This document shows positions 28,586 to 37,062 of a DNA stretch of 64,000 nucleotides, piece by piece (position 1 is the stretch's first letter; every line of letters starts with the position of its first letter). Under the pieces are notes generated by a model. The model saw only the letters and a program-made list of their open reading frames with translations. It ran no database searches and was not told where the DNA came from. Both the position numbers and the translations under genes were made by a program. Where the stretch lies: assembly GCF_000006445.2 (NCBI RefSeq), contig NC_006047.2, positions 1,736,001 to 1,800,000 of the forward strand, written 5' to 3'. This DNA comes from Debaryomyces hansenii CBS767 (Eukaryota > Ascomycota > Pichiomycetes > Serinales > Debaryomycetaceae).

Positions 28586-30313
28586 ATGGGAAAGCTGAGC
28601 AGTAAGGCTGGTAATAAAGTACCAATACCACAAACCACACCTGCTAAGGCTAAGAAAAAGACTAAGAAGTCTAATAAAATTAAGGAACAGGTAGCTGTCA
28701 AAAATTCACAAATTCCATTTGAGAACTCGCCAATTTATGACTTACTTCAATTTTTTGAAAAAGCCCCAGACCAATGGACAGCCAGGTATATATTGATATT
28801 GACCGCCATTATTTTGAGAAGTGCCGTTGGTCTAGGATCATTTCTGGGTCAAGGAGAAAAGCCAATAAATGGAGATTTTGAAGCCCAAAGACATTGGATG
28901 GAATTGACTATTCACCTTCCTATCAATAAATGGTATTTCTATGAACCATTATACTGGGGTATCGATTACCCACCATTAACTGCCTTTCACCTGTACTTAT
29001 TTGGCAAGTTGGGATCGTTAATTAATTCAGACTGGTTTAGATTTTTCACCTCGAGAGGACTAGAATCATCAGATTTGAAAACATACATGAGATACACCAG
29101 CTTGATAAGTGAATTGGTGATATATGTTCCAGCATTATTAGGCTTTATTTCGATAATGGGGAAGAAATTGAATTTAAGCAGGATGTATCAAATAGTGATA
29201 TCTACCATAATCTTGTGTCAACCATCACTTATTTTGATAGATCATGGACATTTCCAGTATAATTCAGTGATGCTAGGATTATTCTTATTTTCATTAGTTG
29301 ATCTAATCAAAGGAAATTATATTTTAGCGTCAATTTGGTTCATGAGTTCAATTAACTTTAAGCAAATGGGCTTATATTATGCACCTTTTATTTTCGCATA
29401 CCTTTTTTCCAAGTTATTCACTAATTATTACGACTTAGGTTCTGATAGATCTGTTAAAAAGTTAGTAACAAGCTTTAACTTCAAAAAATTGATTGCCATT
29501 GGTCTTGCAGTAATAATTACTAGTATTGTAATTATTTCACCGTTTATTATCCTACCAAATTGTTCAAGAGCGGAGACGTTAAATGTTTTAAAGCAAATAT
29601 TAATCAGAGTATTTCCATTTGAAAGAGGTTTATTTGAAGATAAGGTTGCAAATTTCTGGTGTACTACAAATTTAGTAGTCAAGTATAGAGATATATTTTC
29701 GATCAACCAATTAAAGAAGATTACATTATTGTCTACATTGGTGGCTATTTTACCTCCGTGCTTGATGATTTCTTATAAAAATATTTTTAATCCAAAATTT
29801 TCTATTAGTTCGCTGTCTCCAGTGAAATATTTATCATTGATTTATGGATTTGCTGCTACATCATGGGGATTCTTTTTATTCTCATTTTTGGTACACGAAA
29901 AGAATGTGCTTGTGCCTCTTTTACCTAGTACGCTATTATTTATCATCAATGATAAAAGTAAGATTTCCATGATCCAATGGATCAATAACATAGCAGCTTT
30001 CAGCTTATGGCCATTGTTAAAGAAGGAAAATCTTGTTTTGCAATATGTTGTTGTGATACTTTTGTCAAATTGGTTAGTGGGTGGATTCAATATGAAATTA
30101 TCAAATAATATTTTCTTTCCTAGAATAAATTGGTTTTGGAACTTGGTAATAAGTGCATCGTATATATCGGTCGCAATTGTTCATTTTGTTGATTATTTTT
30201 ATTTACCCCCAGCTAGATACCCTGATTTGTGGGTTATTTTGAACACTACAGTTTCATTCGGCTGTTTTTCTTTATTCTGGTTATGGATATTATATCAATT
30301 TTATAAACTTTAG
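28586..30313 (+). CDS. ALG6: Dolichyl-P-Glc:Man9GlcNAc2-PP-Dol alpha-1,3-glucosyltransferase
   Basis: 575 residues, multi-span ER enzyme adding the first glucose to the N-glycan precursor. After a lysine-rich cytosolic N-terminus (about 1-45) come the family landmarks GDFEAQRHWMELTIHLP and YWGIDYPPLTAFH, then FTSRGLESSDLKTYMRYT and IDHGHFQYNSVMLG. About eleven hydrophobic segments follow. Residue 136 is CTG in TAFH-x-YL where relatives have Ser, supporting the CTG-Ser code. It converges with the GH17 gene with a 1-bp gap between stops. Confidence 0.95.
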   Translation: MGKLSSKAGNKVPIPQTTPAKAKKKTKKSNKIKEQVAVKNSQIPFENSPIYDLLQFFEKAPDQWTARYILILTAIILRSAVGLGSFLGQGEKPINGDFEAQRHWMELTIHLPINKWYFYEPLYWGIDYPPLTAFHLYLFGKLGSLINSDWFRFFTSRGLESSDLKTYMRYTSLISELVIYVPALLGFISIMGKKLNLSRMYQIVISTIILCQPSLILIDHGHFQYNSVMLGLFLFSLVDLIKGNYILASIWFMSSINFKQMGLYYAPFIFAYLFSKLFTNYYDLGSDRSVKKLVTSFNFKKLIAIGLAVIITSIVIISPFIILPNCSRAETLNVLKQILIRVFPFERGLFEDKVANFWCTTNLVVKYRDIFSINQLKKITLLSTLVAILPPCLMISYKNIFNPKFSISSLSPVKYLSLIYGFAATSWGFFLFSFLVHEKNVLVPLLPSTLLFIINDKSKISMIQWINNIAAFSLWPLLKKENLVLQYVVVILLSNWLVGGFNMKLSNNIFFPRINWFWNLVISASYISVAIVHFVDYFYLPPARYPDLWVILNTTVSFGCFSLFWLWILYQFYKL

Positions 30314-30314
30314 A

Positions 30315-32240
30315 TTAGCAATTTGGCAATAACATATTTCGTTTATGATTCCTATCTTTTGTGAACAACCCCCATTCAGTTTCCCATTTATTTCCGTCTT
30401 CGTAGAATATTTTCTTCCATGGTTCATCAAACGCCTCGAAGTAATACCAGCCATAGTCATTTTCATAAGCATCACATACCCAATCATTAAGAAAAATTTG
30501 GAAAGATTTGGGGTCAGCAACTGCTGCTTCATACTCTCCACCTTTATAGGGCCATCCCACTTCAGTTATAATGATTTCAGTATCATAACCTTCATTTAAT
30601 GGTTCAATCTGGTATTTAACAAAGTCAAATGCCCATTGACTAGCTGTCTCAACTTCACCTCCAGAAAAGAAAGGATGAACATTTGCGCCAATTATATCAC
30701 AACTCTTTAATAGGGTTTTATCAATCAATGAACCGATTTCTGATGTACCAATTGGTAAATCATTGTAGCCAATTTCTTTTGCGTACGATCTTGCTTCTTC
30801 AATATACTCGCTTAAACTTTTGCTAGTTTGTTCCTCTCTAAATAATACTTCATTTCCAATGAAAATACATTCGAATAAGTCTCTAGGATATTTATTCAAC
30901 ATTTCCTTCATCCAAGTTATTTGTTGGGAATTGGTTGTTTCATTAGACCCAATCCAAACTCCCATGGCCAAGGTCATGTTAAGTTGCAAATCTTGAATTG
31001 AATCTAATATGAAATCTGATTGATTGCACTGCATACCATAATTTCTAACTCTAGTTGTAACCTTCGAGATTAAAGATAGATCTAATAGAATTTCCCGCTT
31101 ACTGACACCACAGCGTGGTTCCATTGCATCTCTAGGAGCATAACCAAGGCCGTAGAATATCGTGCCGAAAAAATCTTTATCTGACATCAATGAAACCACT
31201 TCCTGATCATTTTTGTATTTGGGATTAATACCATTCACGGTATTATACCCAGCTAAATCAGCTCCTTTAGATTTCCTTCTTGACATTTTTGTGCTATTAC
31301 CTCCATCTAAATTTCCATAATCATGAACCAAAGACTTGAACATTCTCAGCCGTTCATCTTGGTTCAGCATCCTGAAGTAATTATGCACCGTATGTTGAGT
31401 ACCATTGTACAAAGTGACAACTATTGGAATAAAGCAACTAAGTAGTAATAAGATGAGAAGAAATAGTGAACTATATGTTACACGATGTTTATTTTTTTGC
31501 AACCATTTCGGGTATTTCTCATTCAGTAAGCTCAAAGAATCAACATGACGATTATTTTCTCCTTCGATGCTTGACTCTACTTTATCTTTGCTATTACTAG
31601 TCGTAGCGGGGTTTTGAAATATGGTATTGAGAAACCGTCCATCTGGGTATCGTCCGATAGGGTCTAATATTTTTGACTTGATGAAAGGTGGCTTTCCTTT
31701 GGGAATAGGCTCAGCAATTGGAGGTGATTCTTGATGGCTGGCCAACGTCCTTGTCTCGTTTGAAAGAGGTGAAACGGCATCAATCTTATAATTTGCAATG
31801 TATTGATTTAATTCAGTTAATTCATCATGAGGGTTTCTAATATTTGTTGACGAACCACCTTCAGGTATTTTGAATTTCCTTAAAGGTTCGCCTATATCTT
31901 CATGAGACACAGCATTATTAAGAGTATCATTAGAACCACTTGGTGTTTGTTGCAATAACTTGCCAGGAGCGTCTTCATACCTCAAGAAACCTCCGTGTGA
32001 ATTACTCGTTTCTGTGGTCTTTTCAATTTCTAGTGAAAATAGTTGAGGCAAATTTCTCTTCGGGTATTCGTCAGTATTGTATTCCTTGCATTGATCGTTA
32101 CTAATATCGGCTTTATTTTTCGACTCATCCAAAACAGTCTCATTGTTCAATTCTTTATTAGAAGATTCTGAACAATTCGACCCAGGAGAGTCTTCTATAT
32201 TTCTATCCTTGTCTCTATACGAATCAGTTTCGCTGCTCAT
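30315..32240 (-). CDS. Membrane-anchored GH17 beta-1,3-glucanase (BtgC-like)
   Basis: 641 residues, type II topology: a Ser/Asn-rich cytosolic N-terminus of ~250 residues, a single hydrophobic span (about 256-277), then an extracellular GH17 domain. Catalytic residues are Glu464 in FIGNEVLF and Glu560 in ITEVGWPYKGG; GTIFYGLGYAP opens the barrel and GWYYFEAFDEPWK closes it. This matches the fungal BtgC-type endo-glucanases acting on cell-wall beta-1,3-glucan. It is distinct from the GPI-anchored or secreted BGL2/SCW proteins, which have signal peptides instead. Confidence 0.88.
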   Translation of the reverse strand: MSSETDSYRDKDRNIEDSPGSNCSESSNKELNNETVLDESKNKADISNDQCKEYNTDEYPKRNLPQLFSLEIEKTTETSNSHGGFLRYEDAPGKLLQQTPSGSNDTLNNAVSHEDIGEPLRKFKIPEGGSSTNIRNPHDELTELNQYIANYKIDAVSPLSNETRTLASHQESPPIAEPIPKGKPPFIKSKILDPIGRYPDGRFLNTIFQNPATTSNSKDKVESSIEGENNRHVDSLSLLNEKYPKWLQKNKHRVTYSSLFLLILLLLSCFIPIVVTLYNGTQHTVHNYFRMLNQDERLRMFKSLVHDYGNLDGGNSTKMSRRKSKGADLAGYNTVNGINPKYKNDQEVVSLMSDKDFFGTIFYGLGYAPRDAMEPRCGVSKREILLDLSLISKVTTRVRNYGMQCNQSDFILDSIQDLQLNMTLAMGVWIGSNETTNSQQITWMKEMLNKYPRDLFECIFIGNEVLFREEQTSKSLSEYIEEARSYAKEIGYNDLPIGTSEIGSLIDKTLLKSCDIIGANVHPFFSGGEVETASQWAFDFVKYQIEPLNEGYDTEIIITEVGWPYKGGEYEAAVADPKSFQIFLNDWVCDAYENDYGWYYFEAFDEPWKKIFYEDGNKWETEWGLFTKDRNHKRNMLLPNC

Positions 32241-32673
32241 TATAATCTATATGTTTCCTAAGATGAGTATTCATTATTATTTGAGTTTTAGCCGCTATGT
32301 AGTTGCAAATTTATTCCGCAAATTTTGATCCGATAGTAACGAAAATTTTATATACAATACCATTTTCTTATCTAACATGTTTTCTTCACTAGTTAACAAA
32401 AAGCCAACAAAAATACTAGAGATCACAGATTATGTTCCAGTAGTGTTCAAAATACATAAGGCATAATAAAGTTATAAGTGAATCTTACAGATATTAGTTA
32501 TTGCATAATTTATAGCGTTTAAATCGTAAAGATCAAGGGATCGTAATATATATATATATGTATGGAAACTCAAAAGTAGCTAATTGACAATAAGCCATCT
32601 AGTAACCGATAACACAGAATCACCAGTAGGGGTATATGGTATGGGTATATAGTTGAAATATGTGTCGATTATG
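32241..32673. other. Intergenic, GH17 promoter / Cys-rich gene 3' end
   Basis: 433 bp, AT-rich, with a TATATATATATATG tract near 32548. Nothing else is recognised. Confidence 0.5.
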
Positions 32674-33105
32674 CTAACATTTACAACATCCAACAATGAT
32701 GTTACCACAGAATACCCCGAGATTGGTGATGAAACCCTCACCAGTGGATGGGCAACATGAGTCGAATAATCCGAAACAACCAATTAAGTCAATAGCGCAC
32801 TCTGTGCATTCGTTGGAGTTTCTTTCATATCCGCTTCCTTGTTCACTTATTGTGGCGCTGGTGACATCTGAACTGTCATCATCATCATCATCATCATCAT
32901 CACTATTATTATTTCTTTCTTTCTTTTGCGGGACATCCAACTGCATGTCTTGTGTTGCTTTTGGTTCTTGTGATATCGTTCCATCTTCGTTTCCTACGGT
33001 AGCCGACGAGTCTGCTTTAGTCTTTTGGTATTGGTCAAAATATTCTTCTGCTTCATTTTTTGGAGTAGATTCCGTCAATTTTACTGCTGGGCATGGTTCT
33101 GTCAT
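32674..33105 (-). CDS. Small acidic protein with Cys-rich hydrophobic tail
   Basis: 143 residues of unrecognised family. The first ~95 are hydrophilic and acidic, with a nine-Asp run encoded by a GAT microsatellite. The last ~45 contain nine cysteines in a partly hydrophobic setting (CTECAIDLIGCFGLFDSCC, then VFCGNIIVGCCKC at the very end). No signal peptide is seen, so the tail is more likely an S-acylated or membrane-inserted cytoplasmic end than a secreted domain. It resembles in style the Cys-tail (CYSTM-like) stress proteins but not closely enough to assign. Confidence 0.6.
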   Translation of the reverse strand: MTEPCPAVKLTESTPKNEAEEYFDQYQKTKADSSATVGNEDGTISQEPKATQDMQLDVPQKKERNNNSDDDDDDDDDSSDVTSATISEQGSGYERNSNECTECAIDLIGCFGLFDSCCPSTGEGFITNLGVFCGNIIVGCCKC

Positions 33106-33801
33106 TATTTAGGACATTGATTCACTATCTGTGTGCCAATATTCAATATTTACTCTAATTTGGAATGTAGTTTATTTTTCAATAGAAGTCGCTATAGAAA
33201 CTATCTTCTTGATAATGAGTTTCGTTAAAATGTAAGATGAAAATTTCTTTTGATTGTTGTCGACTTGAATGCCTCTATAAACGTCGTCGTTCAAAATATG
33301 TCTATAAGTTCCAGAATGTACCTTTCAAGCAAGTAAAATTTTCGATCTGATCTTATTTTTGATTCCGTGTTTCTTCGCACGCAAAGTTGCAATCCAAAAT
33401 TAAAAATATTATGAATAAACATGGATAAAGAAGAGTCGAAAATCTATCTAGAAACGCTAACGACGATTCAATATTAAATACTAGTACTTTTTAATCTACG
33501 TTTGGTATTTGTTTAAAATACTGAAGGTCGGCATGATGGGAGTCAAATTCTAGGCTCGGACGCGGCTTAACGCCAGAAGCATAGCGTCAACAATATAATT
33601 TTTAAACACAATTTATAAGATACAATTAGGATCATAGAATGTAAGAGTAAGATATTTGAAACATAGATATACTGAAGAAAGCTTGGTTGAAAACTAATTA
33701 TTGTGGTGAAGATGCAAAAATGTTGCAAATCATGTGATTACACTATATTTCACATCGCTTACTAAAATTGTACTGCTTGTTAGAGTCGGTAGTGGCGAGA
33801 C
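33106..33801. other. Intergenic, divergent promoters
   Basis: 696 bp between the Cys-rich gene (minus) and the AlkB gene (plus). It contains a GC-richer island at about 33540-33590 within AT-rich DNA and a TCATGTGA near 33730. No ORF above 50 codons with an ATG and no RNA family is recognised; an unassigned small RNA in the GC-rich island cannot be excluded. Confidence 0.45.
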
Positions 33802-35016
33802 ATGACAGACAGGAAGGTCGATGTGTTGAAGGAAGATTATCCAGGGATTGAGGCTGATACGTTGCTCGAGTTGTTGGCGGCTTGTGATGGATCAGTGGCT
33901 GCGACTAGGTCGATGATCGATGGTTCATTTCCCACTCCACAGCAGAAGCGGAAGGCAGGTGCATTGTATCAGACGTCAATAACGTCCTTGCTTGCACCGG
34001 TATCAAAATATAAAAAGCTCAAGATCGTATCTGGTGGAAAGAAAGTGATTACATTGAATACTGTGGAAGAGGTAGATCAGCATTTATCGCCTTACGTTTC
34101 ATTCCATAAATCATTCTTGCCACCAGATTTGGCTAATCGGATACTTAAATATCTAATGACTCAAACAGACAAGGTCTCTCCCAATGAGTTTTACTTGTTT
34201 GATAATCTTTGTAAAGCTAATCATTCTCTGGGATTTTTTCACACCCCAGACCTCGATACAGAGTACGAAAATTTGATTTATAATGGAAAAAAAAGCAGGT
34301 CAAACCTTTATAACAAAGATTTCGAAGACGTGTCAAGGTTTGTTAAGGACTTCATGAATAACAAAATAATACCCAATGTTGAGCGATTACCGTTTCAGTC
34401 AACTGAAACATGGAATAGCGATGTGTGCGTTGTAAACTATTATGAGAGCCTGTCAAACAATCTTGATTGGCATTCCGATAGAATGTCACATATAGGACCT
34501 CATAATTTTATTGTGTCTATTTCTTTAGGTGCTACGAGAGAATTTCGTTTAAGAAAAAATTATACGGATGGTACAGACCCTTCACCGATATATTCAATTA
34601 TAATTCCTCATAATAGTATGGTTATAATGCAGGCAGGATGTCAAGAAGAATATAGACATTCTGTAAATTCTATGCGTACAGCTTTGCAAGTGAATCCCAT
34701 CTCTGGTGCTGCAAGGTTTAATTTAACGTTTCGATTCTATCCCCTACAATTTATAAAGCAATTACCCCGTTGCGAATGTAATCTAACAATGACACTAAGA
34801 AGATCTTTCAAAAGCATTGAAACTAGAGGCAAATATTTCTGGAGCTGTGAGAATAAATACCAAAATAAGGATTGCGGATGTTTCTATTGGACTAATTTTG
34901 ATAATATCGAAGATAATTTCAAAGCGGAAAGCGAAGAAACAGCCTCACAGTGGATTGCACCAGAAGACTATGCTAAACTTTCGTATTTACAAAATTTGAA
35001 TGATAATAAGAAATAA
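33802..35016 (+). CDS. AlkB-like 2-oxoglutarate/Fe(II) dioxygenase with CUE and GRF domains
   Basis: 404 residues in three parts. Residues 5-42 look like a CUE/UBA ubiquitin-binding helix bundle (LKEDYPGIEADTLLELLAACDGS). Residues ~95-315 are an AlkB fold: His224-x-Asp226 in LDWHSDRMSH, distal His286 in YRHSVNSM, and the 2-oxoglutarate Arg region in ARFNLTFRFY (305-311). Residues ~322-365 form a GRF zinc finger: PRCECN (324, 326), then YFWSCEN (349) and CGCFYW (358, 360). The role is probably repair of alkylated DNA. S. cerevisiae has no AlkB, while this domain order occurs in other fungi. Substrate is inferred. Confidence 0.85.
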   Translation: MTDRKVDVLKEDYPGIEADTLLELLAACDGSVAATRSMIDGSFPTPQQKRKAGALYQTSITSLLAPVSKYKKLKIVSGGKKVITLNTVEEVDQHLSPYVSFHKSFLPPDLANRILKYLMTQTDKVSPNEFYLFDNLCKANHSLGFFHTPDLDTEYENLIYNGKKSRSNLYNKDFEDVSRFVKDFMNNKIIPNVERLPFQSTETWNSDVCVVNYYESLSNNLDWHSDRMSHIGPHNFIVSISLGATREFRLRKNYTDGTDPSPIYSIIIPHNSMVIMQAGCQEEYRHSVNSMRTALQVNPISGAARFNLTFRFYPLQFIKQLPRCECNLTMTLRRSFKSIETRGKYFWSCENKYQNKDCGCFYWTNFDNIEDNFKAESEETASQWIAPEDYAKLSYLQNLNDNKK

Positions 35017-35127
35017 GTTTAATAAATGCTAAATTCATGCTTGAAACAGTAAACAAAATAAGTTTAGAACATTTCACTACTCAGAAATGTGATGATTCAA
35101 AACTTTTTTCCTGCTTATACCTGTATC

Positions 35128-36297
35128 CTATGCTCTAGTAATCACAGCATGCTCCACATCGATAATAGTAATTGACTTTAAACTATTTGGCAATACCAAA
35201 CCTTGAAGGATATCTCTATTACCGGGAGATATGTAAATTTCTTTGAGTTTAGGAGGAAAGTTCATATTATTAATCGAAGAAATATCACAACCGATTAAGG
35301 AAAGTCGCCTTAATTTGTGTAAGCCATTCAAATCATGAAAGGGTATGTTTGAACATTTGACTAAGTTTAATACTCTTAACTCTCTAAACCGACTAAAACT
35401 GTAGTCTTCCAATGAATTATATTCTAGACGAATATGTTTCAACGTTAGACTATTCTTTAATAAAAATTCATATACATGATAATGATTATTAGTTTGTTGG
35501 ACCAGGCATTCAAAATATTCTAATTTGGGAAACTCTCTCCCACTATCCAAAATATTAATATTTTGATCAATCTTAAGATGTACTAGAGTGAAAGGAAGAG
35601 TGTTCAATGAAATGTGTATATCCTTTTGATGTGTATTCGACTTAGGGGAAATTTTTAAATATTTCAACTGCTTTGGATATTGGGTAATATTTTTCTGATT
35701 ATCAACCTCTAATACTAGGTCAGTAATGCTTATATTTCCTGTTATCTTGGTATTTGAATAGACTTTGAATAGATATAATTGATAAACCCGTTGGAAAGGT
35801 TTAACGAAATCAAATTGTAATTGAGAGAGTTTCAAATTGCCATTTACAAGAACAATTTCAGAATTTACAGATCCAACATTTATACAACTGTAAATGAACT
35901 CAAGGAAGATTTTTAATTTCGAGTAGCACTTTCTTGTAAATAAGAAAAATATAACGGTTATACTCTTGGGAATAAAACCTAAATTATTTCTTTTACCAAA
36001 CCGTAGAATATTAAAATATTCTTTCGCAGCCAACGGAGCCTTCAAGCATGGTGGCTCAAAATAGGACCAATATTTGGAAGAAATCTTATATATGTGAATA
36101 TCTCCATTGACTAGTAAGTATCCAATTACGTATGCAAGCTTGCTATTAAGTACAATTTCTTGTGACCATAGATTTTTAAGTTCATTTAAAGGCACCAATC
36201 TCAATATCATTATCCAAATTTCAACTGGTAAGTCGATTAATTGCTTCTTTTGTTTAAAATTGAATGGGTTTTTATTAATTAGAAAATTGCAGACCAT
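35128..36297 (-). CDS. F-box-like/leucine-rich-repeat protein
   Basis: 389 residues. An F-box-like helix group lies at about residues 17-60 (LIDLPVEIWIMILRLVPLNEL, then NLWSQEIVLNSKL). Degenerate leucine-rich repeats follow, clearest at about 270-380: LKHIRLEYNSLEDYSFSRF, LRVLNLVKCSNIPFHDL, LRRLSLIGCDISSINNM, LKEIYISPGNRDIL. This is the arrangement of SCF substrate adaptors, many of which are lineage-specific in CTG-clade yeasts. The target is unknown. Confidence 0.65.
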   Translation of the reverse strand: MVCNFLINKNPFNFKQKKQLIDLPVEIWIMILRLVPLNELKNLWSQEIVLNSKLAYVIGYLLVNGDIHIYKISSKYWSYFEPPCLKAPLAAKEYFNILRFGKRNNLGFIPKSITVIFFLFTRKCYSKLKIFLEFIYSCINVGSVNSEIVLVNGNLKLSQLQFDFVKPFQRVYQLYLFKVYSNTKITGNISITDLVLEVDNQKNITQYPKQLKYLKISPKSNTHQKDIHISLNTLPFTLVHLKIDQNINILDSGREFPKLEYFECLVQQTNNHYHVYEFLLKNSLTLKHIRLEYNSLEDYSFSRFRELRVLNLVKCSNIPFHDLNGLHKLRRLSLIGCDISSINNMNFPPKLKEIYISPGNRDILQGLVLPNSLKSITIIDVEHAVITRA

Positions 36298-36580
36298 AAT
36301 GATTAATTATTAGAATAAGTCAGTCATATTAAAATAGACCTATTTTTATACGTTATAAGTATCAATATATGCATAATATACCTCAAATTGAAGCCAGATA
36401 TTTTGCTCGAAATTAAACATTATAAAGTTTACCATTTGATTAGGATTCTAATTATATAAATATCATATGCACATAGAGTGATACGGGATAATAGTAATTT
36501 GATTAAATTAATATGCTAAACGTTTTTTAGAATGCTGAATTTAATATACTAAATAGCAAAATAAACCTTTCAATCTATTA

Positions 36581-36662
36581 GGCAGCTTGTCCGAGTGGTT
36601 AAGGAGAAAGATTAGAAATCTTTTGGGCTTTGCCCGCGCAGGTTCGAATCCTGCAGCTGTCG
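36581..36662 (+). tRNA. tRNA-Ser (anticodon AGA), second copy
   Basis: 82 nt and identical base for base to the minus-strand copy at 28362-28443. Anticodon loop TTAGAAA; variable arm GGGC-TTT-GCCC; terminator TTTTTTTGTTTTT. The 3' flank (TCA, T-run, GCAA) is also shared with the first copy while the 5' flank is not. Confidence 0.97.
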
Positions 36663-37062
36663 TCATTTTTTTGTTTTTGCAAACACATAATAATTGTTAT
36701 CATAACAAGCTGTAAATATTACATGCTAGTTATTGCTCAACAAGACGGTATCACTCAACAAGGAAAAACCAAAAGCATTTATTATTCTATCAACTTATTT
36801 GTAATGAAGGCATATTATAGTAGTCAAATATCTGTGATACTCTATCACATATGACTTGAGAACTCAAATATATAGCGACATCAATATCTGGCAGATGTTT
36901 AACTGTAGAGTAGATCAGAAATGGGTAAGGATTAATATCGTTCGGTTATTCTGTTCAACATCAAGCCTTTTTGCAGCTCCGAGTTAAATTTCACGCGCTG
37001 TTTTTGATTTTGATTTTGACAAACTCAATCATGAATAGCCACTTATCAATTCAACAACATTA
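36663..37062. other. Intergenic, tRNA-Ser to OPT gene
   Basis: 400 bp. The T-run after the tRNA is its terminator; the rest is presumed OPT promoter. No LTR ends or other element are recognised. Confidence 0.5.
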
